This document shows positions 26,901 to 38,400 of a stretch of DNA of 64,000 bases, in pieces; positions within the stretch are counted from its first letter, which is position 1, and each line of letters begins with the position of its first letter. The DNA comes from Temnopleurus reevesii. Taxonomy: Eukaryota > Echinodermata > Echinoidea > Temnopleuroida > Temnopleuridae. The notes beneath the pieces were generated by a model. The model worked only from the letters and a program-made list of their open reading frames with translations. It made no database searches and was not told where the DNA came from. Location: the NCBI GenBank assembly GCA_036244855.1, contig BQKZ01000685.1, positions 19,942 to 83,941 of the forward strand, given 5' to 3'. The translations under genes and the position numbers were made by a program.

Positions 26901-29900
26901 AAGCGTATGTGAGCCTTCACTGTGTAACAGAACCCGAAGGCGCTCTCCACCACACGCACACAATCAAAACAGACATACACGTGTAATCGCCGCAGCCCCC
27001 GGCAACCCTTTAGATCCATCACAGAGGCTCTCTATCGACAGACGCTACATCATTTGCATGCCTTTAAGAGGCTTCCCTGAACTCTCTGCTCTGTGGCTGG
27101 CGTCCAATGGACCTACTCCCCGCCTAAATTACATCAATAATCATAAACATTGTCTCCACTAAGCCCCATTCATTTCCCCCTCCCATTTAGGGGATTTGAT
27201 GATGAGAGCCAACAAGAATCGTAAGATGGGAATTCCATTCTTTCTAGGGCAATATCTATAATTTTTACATCAATTGGGAGTCTCTGAATATTTATGTCGT
27301 TAACTTACATATTGCATTACCAAGACTCAATATCCCTGTCTAATGTTTGTCATAAAAAATACAGGATTATATTTTCATACAAATGTGGCCAAGTCTGGAA
27401 AAATGTTTTCATAGGATGATATCAAATTGATGCAGTTATATTTAAATATAAAAGAAATCTGGTATGAAATAGAATCAATATCAATATTTTCAATGTAATA
27501 AGCATGAAATTTGTGAATTAGGTTATTTGAAAAATACAGAAATTATGTGTATTATCATAATCAGCACATGCTTCTCAATATAAAATACTTCTTTCTACTT
27601 ACGCCACTTTTCAATTACATCTTTACCCAACCCATGGAGTGAGTTCATATTGGTATAAGTGAGTATTAAAGTCCAATTTAGATGAACCAAATACCAAATA
27701 TATCAGCCACTAAAGTCACTGACTCTTCTTCTGACTCGTCCACAGTTGCAATACACTCTATCCAAAAGATGCTTTTTGGAGCTATTTTGGTTGCTCATTA
27801 AGTGATGAAAAGATTTCGTCATGAATCAATGCAGTAGATTCCCGTGGCATAAACGACATTCTATCTACAAAGAACCGCAAAGTACATTTTAATCATCGGC
27901 AGTGAATGACTTTTCTTAATGCACTCCTGCTAAAACAGCCTTTTCATTACGCCTAATTTCCGATCAAAAATTTCGGCCGAACCTTTCTAATCGCTTGCGG
28001 GCCCGCTGCCCAAAGATATCTAGGCCAATGCAAAGTGCAACATTTCTTTGCCCGCTACTTGATTTGTTAAAACTAACCTAAAGCGAAGGGCGAGCAATTG
28101 ATAGTGTTTGAAGCGGTCATCCATTATAGTTTATTGCTACTGGAATTATTTATTGGACTGCTCCCGATCCTTCACGCAACGATTCAAGTTTTCGCTGACT
28201 GATCGGGGTAATAGCGAGTGCGTTTCAATCATTCTGGACTCGAGAGGAAAAAACATAGGGTCATTTACTCCTATGTCAACTGTTGCTATGGTAGAGTGAC
28301 TAAGACCCCTTAAGATGCATTAATTATCAAGTGTTGGGAGGGATTGACTGGGTTCTTAGCTTGTAGAACTATAAGTTATTTATAAGTGAATTCCCGTAGA
28401 TTGCTTTGTGTTCATGCAATCATCCAAAGCAAAAATATTGCCAAGAATTTTGAATGCGTTTCAGAATTGAATGAAATTAATTAAAAATAAGCACTGTAAT
28501 ATTGTGAACAAATCAGGGTCATAAGCATCAGAGACATTCTATTGATGTGTAAACATTTTGTTTTTCTTCATCTCAAAGACTGATTTAGGCCTACATGTAA
28601 AGTATCAAAATTTCCATTTACCCAATTCAGACCTTTCTTAAAATAACAAGAAGAAACCAATTAAAAAAACAACCTTAATTCATCTCACTAAATAGCAACG
28701 TGAATTGAATAAGCTTTGAAATAAAAAGGATGAAAATATCTAAGATTAGATTTACACTTATAACAACAAAGTTAATATCACTGATATTTATTTTTACATT
28801 GTCATAGCAACTATTGATAAAGCCATGTCAGTAGGTCTTATAGAAATCTTCTTCAAGAAGATCATGTTTGAGATTCATTTACAATGGGTGGAGCAGGCTT
28901 TTTGTGCTAGCTTGACAGAGAGCAAACACATAATAACCGAGGAAGCACTTGCATTAGTTACAGAACATAAAAATATAGCCGTGCCTTAATTTTTACTTCA
29001 AACATGTTCAGATTGAGTTCACGGCACGGCCAGTCTTTCATGACTCTGAGATGCAATTTTAATAATGTCTGCTCTATCAAAGTTTATAATTTAGCAAGTG
29101 CAGTATTGAGAAAAGACTGCTAATGCAAACTATAGCTATCGACTAACAAAAAGGTGCAATTTGAGTCATTTACTCAAAAATATGATCATCAAAAGATTGA
29201 GAGTGAAGCGGTAGACTTCTTGCTTTCTTATTCATTCTTTATAGTCAGGAAACTTGATGGCCTGTTGGTGCTTCTGAATTATGAATTGTGGGAGATTACC
29301 AAAGTATTGATCATTAACTGCGTGAATGTTTATTCTGGGTGCGTTCTTTGTTGCGGTACACTGAACTCATTTGCATATCTATGGCCCTCAGCCCCCTACA
29401 AATGGAGGTGCTGTTGACTTTCAAAATATCACTCACTTCAATTTCTAAAGTTGGGACTAATGGTTTTCCTCTGCAAATCAATTTGGGTTTCGATTACACC
29501 ATCAGAAGGCCGTGCTGTACATGTTTATTATTGATGCTTCCATGCCCAATACATCCCTAGATTTATTTAATTGCACGCAAGGGTAAGCAAATATTTACAT
29601 CCTAAGATATTAATGTGAAAACTCAACTACACTTCCATCTATATTTCTTACATGCACTTACAAAAAAAAACCCAGAATACTTTTGAGCATTTTCATTGAA
29701 TAATTTTAAAAAATATATTTCTTTTCTATGTATCGGTCCAACTGTACAAAATTAAAATAAAATAGAAAAGAGTATCTAAATATCTTTGACAATTTTCTGG
29801 CATACCAAGGAGCTTTTCTTTTTCCATGATTGCACCATTGGAAATTGACTTTTTTAAACAAATGTTCTGACCTCTACAACCACAATTTGTTGTGCACAGA

Positions 29901-30600
29901 TCAAACTTAATCAAAAATAAGAGCCTAATATCAACACTTAGTCCAAGATCAATAATTTTCATTACCCATGACTTCTCTGAGCTTCAACATTTCAAATTCA
30001 GCAGCTTTGACTTGTAACGCATGATTCACGCATGCAGGGAGACAATGAGTCTAGTTGATATTTTTTCATGCTCCAACCTCTGTATTTGGGGGATCTATCG
30101 TCCAAGCAAGTGGTATCGAGGAATGGGCACGGACATGGACAGTGAAAATAAATCGGACCCTTCTCTTGCTTTCATTTAGAATCTTTGCTAATAGCTGACA
30201 AGACAATTGGTCTCCATGAAGAAATTAAGCTGACAGTTGAGCATTGGAATGAGAGACAGACAGAAATAGAGACAGGAGAGGGGTGGAAGTCTCAGAAAGT
30301 GGGTCAAAGATGGATAGACAGACATACATAGAAGGATAGAGACAGAAAAACAGAGAAAGGGGAGGGCTATGGAAGTAGAAAAAGGGGGAGGGGGAGAGAG
30401 AGAGAAAGAGAGATAGAAAGTATGAGGGAAAGGAAGGAGGGATGGACGCTGGGAGAGGGAGGAAGAGAAAGAAGAGTTGAGAGAGAGAGAGAGAGAGAGA
30501 GCAATAGAAAGAAAGAAAGGGAGAGAGAAAACGGAGGGAGGGACAGAGAGAAAAAGAGTTGGTGTGTTGGTGAAAGAGAGAGAGAGAGAGAGAGAGAGAA

Positions 30601-30637
<37 letters not shown>

Positions 30638-32394
30638 GTGAGGGAGAGGGTAAGGAAAGAGGGATGGAGGGAGGGAGAGAGAAATAGATGTGTGTAAAAA
30701 TACAAGCAAAAGCAAAGATAAGAAAGACAGCTGAAGTGAAAGTGTCTAAGACTATAAGAAGACAAATAGACTACCCAAAAATATCTGTATAATAAAAATG
30801 AGACAATTATCTTATGAAGATGTGAAAGCATTGTTGGAAATATAGATAAAGAAAGAGAGGAGAACCAAAAAAGGAGAGAGAGCATGAAAGAGAGAGAGAG
30901 GAATAGCAAGACATATAGAAAGAGAGAAATGGGGTGGGGATGAAGGAGAGAGATAGAGAGCGAGGGAGAGAAGAGAGGGAGGGAGAGAAGAGAGGAAGGG
31001 AGAAGCCAGATATATGGACCAAGAGACTGAGAGAACGAGATGGGGGCACATCAATTCTTGACATAGATGTCGGACATGAGACGCTTACTAAGAATGGATA
31101 CAGAAAATATCTCTGGGGCATCGGATCAAATTTAGTAAAGTGCACGGGCAATCTGCAAGAATCTATGATGTTTGCAAGCCAAAACACACCAGAATTTATT
31201 CATTTTTTTTTCATTATGCCGGACTGTTTTTGCTAAGTGAGGCATGCATTAACAGTGACCTGTTGCGAGACTGTTCATGCTCTAATCGGACTTCATTCTC
31301 ATAAAGCTAGAATTATATTTCAGAGATAATGACATATTGTCTGGAAATCTGTCAGGATAGCTTACAACATTGGGATTAAGTTTCATAATTGTAATAGTTA
31401 TCATGCTCTAATCTTAAAATGTCATCATTACTTAAATCTTTGGAAATAGACATAGACACAGTCACCAGATATTTCCCTTATGCCTTTGATATTAATGTCT
31501 TCTTGCATTTTAAAGGGTCTGGAGCCTTCATTTTATTTGTATGCTTCTAAACATTTAATTTTCTCTTAAAAGCAGATAGGACATCTCATTCTAATTATAG
31601 AACTGACGTTTTTATGGATCATCCTCTCAGCTTGTTTCAGTCCGAAAAGATAAAGTGTCCCTTTTTGGGATCTGCTACAAATATTTGAAAGAAGATCAAA
31701 AGAAAATCTCTTTCATAAACCAATTGGTGTACCCCTCTTCTAAGATAACTTACCTCTGGATAAATACCAATGCTTAGGCTCTATATCTATTAAACACTTT
31801 TCATTCACATTCACTCTTCAAACCTCATGAATCTTTCGAAATCAACCAGGATCCCACATTTTCAAAATACAAGGAAATACCACAAAAATTAACCCCACTT
31901 TCTAGAGCCATGCTGCTTTTAAGTGAGCAAACTAAAAAATATGATGTCAAATCATGTCCTTGAATATCAGCAACTGCATGACATGTTTACATAGTTCATG
32001 GTAATGTGTAGAGCAGTTCACACGAAAAAGGTTGAAATTCAAGTCTTTATTTGAAATATCAACTGAATGGCTCAAAATGGAAGTGAGAAAAGGTACACAG
32101 ATACGATCTACACCCTTCATACAACAACTGATATGTTCATTTCAAATAAAAGACTTAGGAGGTTCTTGAAAATAAGCTTTTGTGTAACATATTGGGCGCA
32201 TAATCAAACAAAGTAATACTTCAAAAAGTTAACCACAAATGTGGTCACATTGGTCATGTAAGGAAAGTAGCTGAATCGATTGATATAAATGGGATGATGA
32301 ACATTTTTTTTAAAGTTGCTTTGCAGAATAATTCTCATGAAGATATCAAGAGTGAATGAAAGACAAACAGACTGACAGCAAGAGCGAGAGGAGG

Positions 32395-32451
<57 letters not shown>

Positions 32452-35400
32452 AGACAGAATGATTGACATTTGTGAAGAACATCCCCACCTTTAAAATGGA
32501 GGAGGACTCCAAATGAATAGATAAGGCAATGATAGAAATAAAATAGATTGATGGATAACCATATAAAATCTTGCCCCAGTTCATCCAACACATTAAATAA
32601 GGCCCGTGGAAGGAACATTTTCCCTGGGAAAAATAATTGTATGCAAAAATCGCACCCATGCAATTGAAGCAATTTCAACATCATCAATAATAAAAGAATC
32701 GGTTGATGACAAATGGTGGCTCAGACACAAGCTCCTGAGATTAACCCAGATCTAAGATGCGAAACGTGGTCAATGACCTCATAAAACCATGAAAGAATTT
32801 TCATCCTTTCCTTTGGGAAGTCCGCTGGGTATTGTTGTCATTATTGAGATTCCTGTCGTTATTGTGCATGTATCGTCTCAAATTATTTACCAACTCATGA
32901 ATAGAAAGCATGATACTAGGGCTTAATGAATCGCTATGTATTAAAATTGGCAACATTAAATTAGATCATACCCGAGTATTCTGAAAATTAATTAGAATTT
33001 CTAAGGCTCCATGTGCTATGAATTGAAACGTCATTAACCAGCACATGAATTCATAAAATATGTAACAATTTACTTCAAAGTTATGAAATTTCAATAAGCA
33101 ACTGAAGCTAGAGCTTCATGAATGAAATAATAAAACAGCTCATTGCATCACAAATAGCTCTACGAAATTGTAAATTAATGATAATCTTTGGTCGTTTAAA
33201 ACATTGGTTTGATGAAGTCTTTTATTGCATTTTCAATTTCACTTTGAACAGCTCATGCATTCGAATTAATAAATGATTAATAAAAATAACAGCCCTCAGC
33301 CAAGAAGAATCATTGACCACATATAAAAACATTTTGAAAGTAATATCTCTACTTTACTTTTGTTAACTTTGACCATTACTATCCAAGATTGTATCTGAAA
33401 AAGTAATTTTCATCAAAACCAACAAATATCACATTTCATATTTGCCATATTGCCAGTCATGATCCTGACATCATATCTGCTACCCATCTATAAAAATGAT
33501 GATGATTGTCAAGCAAGATTTGATTTCAAAATGCAAGCTTGTGATTGAAAAGGATATTATTCTTGTCATGTAGACACAAGGATAGAGTGACAAGATCGAG
33601 AGACACCCTCAACTTATCAAAGTTATTCTAGCTAGTATCACATGACCAATATGCATTCATCGTAGCTCATTGCGAGAATGACATTCATAGAAGTTATGCG
33701 CCAACAAATTGCAGTGATCATGTCGCCAAAGTTTGTTCCGTAACGCGAGATCTTTGGTTAGTGAGCGTTGGATATTTACGGGAAATGATGGTAGCTTTAT
33801 TTTACACCAACCAACACCAATAACTTCTTCAAATAAATGCTTCTCATTTCAGACAGCTGATACAATGGTTACAATCGAGAGTGATTTATATTGGAAATAT
33901 TGAGAGTATATTCTGATTCATTCATCAAACACTGCTCACTCTCTCTGTTTCATCATAATAAACGCTCAATTTCTGCATTTTCTTGTCAATGTTTAAGCAA
34001 GCTTTATCGCCAAAAGATTGGAATAGTCATAAAAGTGCTTAGGAGTAAAACATTATATTGATAACTTTTTACTTTCCAGTTATAGCCACCCAACTAAAAT
34101 TATTTCATTAAAAAAAAACTTGAACATTTAAGTTTCAAAACGGCAATAGCAAAACTGAAAATGTTTTTGGCATCCACTTAATGTTTTTAATAAAAGTTAG
34201 TTATATGACATGAAAGCTCTCTGGATGAGATGTTGATTGAAAAAAAAAATGATAGATGATCTGAGAAAGCACATCTTCTAGGTTTTATATGTGTGACTAT
34301 GGTTATCATTTATTCAGAATGTTCAACATTGGGAGGTAAAATATTTTTAGGGAGTGGATATCTATATCATATAATCATGTAACATAAAAAGAGAATAAAA
34401 GTATCTGCTATACTTATTTACATGAAAATGCACTTTCAGTATGTTTCCCTAGTGTAAGCTTTTCATAAGAAATAACTGTTAAATGACAAATACGTTCCTA
34501 ACAAGCAGATAGTATTAGCAAAAATATCAATATGCATTAAAATGCTTGTTCATTTGCCTCACGTTTCAAGTCACTGCACTGAGCCACTATTTATTACTCC
34601 AGTCCCACTTAATAAAATCCATGCAGTATTCACTATAGTTTCAAGCCCCAGCAAAAGTGGCAATGATCCCCAATAAGCAAAGGAATTACTTCTTGAGGCG
34701 TTGAAATTGAATTGGCCGACATCAATCAGAAGATGTTTGGGTCTGATAGTCGATGAGCTACTCAGTGTCTCATTCAATTCACATGTATCAAAGAGAAAAG
34801 ATAAGACCACGGAGCTATGATGATATACTCCACATAAATGTGTCACGCGATGATATTGGGCGGTGAAACATTCATCTAATGATATCAAAAGCTTGGCGAA
34901 AATAGCCGTTAAATAGTGAAAGTGAGTCACGAATCTGGGAAAGCCTATTTGAGGAAAGTATGATGACCTTGAAAACTGCGCAAGAATGGGTTTTATCTTA
35001 TCACGATCAAGGCAAAGTTTCTTCAGAGTGTACTGTTAAAGTGCAAACGCAATCTCTGGTGTACAAATGGTGTCAATGGTTTTACGAACCAATAAAAAAA
35101 CATTACATGATACCATTAGAGCGATATTCCCACCAAATCAAATGCCAGATAAGTAACATTTATTTCAAGAGAATGACTGTGTACTTTTCGGTATGTCAAC
35201 TTAGAAAAAAAATGTCAATGCAGCATTCTTATTTGTATGCCCAGAAAACAATTAAACAAATAAATTAAAAATCTAATTCTATCACCAATGAGGCATTGCC
35301 AGAAAGTTGCAATTAGATACAACTGCAGGACAGTTTCAAGTTGAAACGCACATTTTCATTCCAATATGGCGCAGGAATCATCAAGGTATGATTGGCACTT

Positions 35401-38400
35401 GCTGATCGAACTGAAGCTTGCAATAAATTGCAACTTTCCAGCAACACTCCCTAAGACAGCAACAAGGCTCAGGTTTCATGATTTAACAGTCAACATGATT
35501 ACACCACAAATATATGATACTACAATACATCACTTAGGTTTGGGATAGAAGGGAAACATTGATGGTCTGGGCGTTGAATACATACAAAATTTTAGCAAAC
35601 ACCTTACGGGACAGTATAATAAGTGACTAGCAACTGAACTGATTTTAGTTGGAACTGGTGGAACTGTAGGGGTCAGGATAGAGGTGGGGGTAGGGGGTAG
35701 GAGGGGTAGGATGGGATGGAAGAATGATAAATATGAACACTTTTTACAATGTATGTAAAGGAGTGCACAACTAATGACACTGATGATTGTTTTCAAGCCC
35801 AAAGTGTGTAATTTCTTTGATTTAACTTCAAAACGGGTAAGTTCAAATGTAAAGGAGTTGATTTTGGCCAGTATTTCACCATAATTTTTTGCTAATAATT
35901 CATGACTCTCTGCCAATCAGATTCAAGGATGTCACACAACACTGGCAAACCTATTAATGAAATGATCATTGTTCTCTGGGATTCATGATTTACTTGGTTC
36001 ATTCTAGATACGTGTTCCCATTTTATACCATACCGTTTTCAAGATTTTTTTTATATCTTGCAGGATTGTTCATAAGGCACAGTAGTGTCAAAGGTCTTGT
36101 GTCACTTAACCCATTGACTACTGAATTCTGTAATTCTCATAGACTTTGTGCAGGGACTTTCTAGTTCCAGTAGCCATTGTGTCAAAGTATAAAGAATAAA
36201 GCATGACATAGAAATGAAGAGTGGGGTAAGGGATTACATACATGCTGGCTCACTTTGACAGAGTCCTCCAGAGCAGTTCCTTCGTTGCTGTGCTGGTCCT
36301 GAACATTGTCTAGTACAGGTCCTGGTCCTAGTCTGTTCACATTCATCAGTGCACCTGGACCAAGTACTCCATTCGTTCCAACCTATAGCAGCACCTGTGA
36401 CCGAGAAATAAAGGGAAATGTAACTATTTTTCTGGGATACTCCCAAAAGATCTTAGTCCTAATCTGTTCACACTCATCAGTGCACCTAGACCAAGTACTC
36501 CCTACAGCTGCACCTGTAATTGATGAAACTAAAAGGAAATATTTATATTTTTCTGATATACTCCCAAAGGTCCTAGTCCTAATATGTTCACACTCATCTG
36601 TGCACCTAGACCAAGTACTCCATTCATTCCAACCTATAGCTGCACCTGTGAATGATGAAAATAAAGGGACATGTTAATATTTTTCTGGGATGCTCCCCAA
36701 AGTTCCTTGTGCTAATCTGTTTATATTCATCAGTGCAACTAGACCAAGTACAGTCAAACCTGTCTAAAGTGGCCACCCAAGGGAAACAGAACAAATTGTC
36801 ACTGTATATAGATGTTATCTACAGAAAGGTTCTGTAACACATATTTTTTTCTGACGGAAACTAATCTGGGTGGCCAATATAGACAGGTGGACACTATAGA
36901 CAGGTGAATGATAAGACAGGTTTGATTATACGCCACTCGCTCAACCACAACTTTTTGGCACTAATACCAATTTGCAAGAATTGGCTAACCAATAACCTCG
37001 CAAAAATGTTTTACTTTTTAATTCAAAAGCAATTTTCTGGAACANTAATTCATGACTCTCTGCCAATCAGATTCAAGGATGTCACACAACACCGGCAAAC
37101 CTATTGCTGAAATGATCATTGTTCTCTGGGATTCATGATTCACTTGGTTGATTCTAGATAAGTGTTCCCATTTTATACCACTCCCTTATCCAGAAATTGA
37201 GTTTTTTTGAGAAATATTGCAGGATTGCTTATAAGCCAGAGTAGTGTCAAAGAATGAAACCTTTAACCCATTGACTACTGAATTCTGTAATTCTCATAGA
37301 CTTTGTACAGGGACTTTCTAGTTCCAGTAGTCATTGTGTCAAAGTATAAAGAAGAAAGCATGACATAGAAATGAAGAGTGGGGTAAGGGATTACATACAT
37401 GCTGGCTCACTTTGACAGAGTCCTCCGGAGCAGTTCCTTCGTTGCTGTGAGGATCCCGAACATTGTCTGGTACAGGTCCTGGTCCTAATCTGTTCACATT
37501 CATCAGTGCACCTAGACCAAGTACTCCATTCGTTCCAACCTATAGCAGCACCTGCGATTGATGAAAATAAAGGGGAATGTTAATATTTAATAAATCTGAA
37601 TTCCCTGAAAAATGCTCTGATTTTCTGGGATACTCCCCAATTGTTCTAGTCCGAATCTGTTCACACTCATCAGTGCACCTAGACAAAGTACTCCATTCAT
37701 TCCAGCCTATAGCAGCACCCGTGACCGAGGAAAAGAGGAAAAGGTCTGTATTTTTTTAGTCTGAATTCCCTGAAAAATGCTCTGATTTTTCTGGAATACT
37801 CCCCAGAGGGGGAGTTCTAGTTCTAATCTGTTCACACTCATCAGTGCATCTAGACCAAGTACTCCATTCGTTCCAACCTATAGCTGCACCTAATACATGA
37901 AGCAAAATGTTAACATTTTTGGGAATACTCTCTAAAGGTCCTAGTCCTAATCTGTTCAAACTCATCTGTGCACCTAGACCAAGTACTCCATACAGTTGCA
38001 TCTGTAATTGATGAATAAAGGGAAATGTTTGTATTTTTCTGGGATACTCCCAAAAAGTCTGAGTCTTAATCTGTTCACACTCGTCTGTGCATCTACACGA
38101 AGTACTCTATTCGTTCCAACCTAGAGCAGCACCTGTGACCGAGGAAAGAGGAAAATTTTAATATTTTTCAGGGATACTCCCCAAAGGTCCTGGTCCTAGT
38201 CTGTTCACACTCATCAGTGCACCTAGACCAAGTACTCCATTCGTTCCAAACTATAGCAGCGCCTGTGACCAAGAAATAAAGCAAAATTTCACATGTGTTT
38301 GACTTCTCTCAGTTCAAAATGCTAGTCCTATCAAGATGTCTGTATAAGACCTTTATCATACTTCGGGGCACCACAAACCCACTAGCCTACATGCCTAGGG

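Larger units (their letters stand above)
16670..36241 (-). other. Large intron between TSP1-2 and stalk exons
   Basis: 19.6 kb with no recognised exon. It holds SINE pieces (16837-16918, 23604-23940, 24294-24568), a GC-rich inverted-repeat transposon (24813-25452), two members of a 170-bp MITE family (19743-19918, 35292-35452), a three-copy tandem repeat (22891-23365), GA/CT tracts (18238-18275, 18364-18455, 30240-31020, 32340-32455) and G or T homopolymers near 17238-17320. Enhancers may lie here but cannot be recognised from sequence alone. Confidence 0.75.
36449..38262 (-). repeat. Array of TSP1-2 half-exons with 3' splice sites
   Basis: Copies of the first ~75-80 nt of the TSP1-2 exon plus its acceptor lie at 38187-38262, 38057-38132, 37936-38001, 37811-37889, 37641-37718, 36701-36751, 36569-36645 and 36449-36513. 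Several still encode GAAIGWNEWSTWSRC and CEQIRTRT, then run into an intron-like GEYPRK-type sequence without the exon's second half or donor. At 37718 the acceptor AG is GG; 37936 and 36449 lack the GWNE codons; 36701 is cut by a MITE. The intact exons at 37399 and 36242 are interspersed. Confidence 0.9.

Noticed and set aside
30188..31236. Ser/Leu-rich and Arg/Glu-rich frames over the GA tract
   Set aside because: Artefact of a dinucleotide-rich polypurine stretch; the same applies to 7403-7815, 32204-32687 and 42356-42955.
36449..38262. CRISPR-like array
   Set aside because: Regular repeats, but they are copies of a UNC5 exon half with a splice acceptor in an animal gene; repeats and spacers are not of CRISPR type and there are no cas genes.
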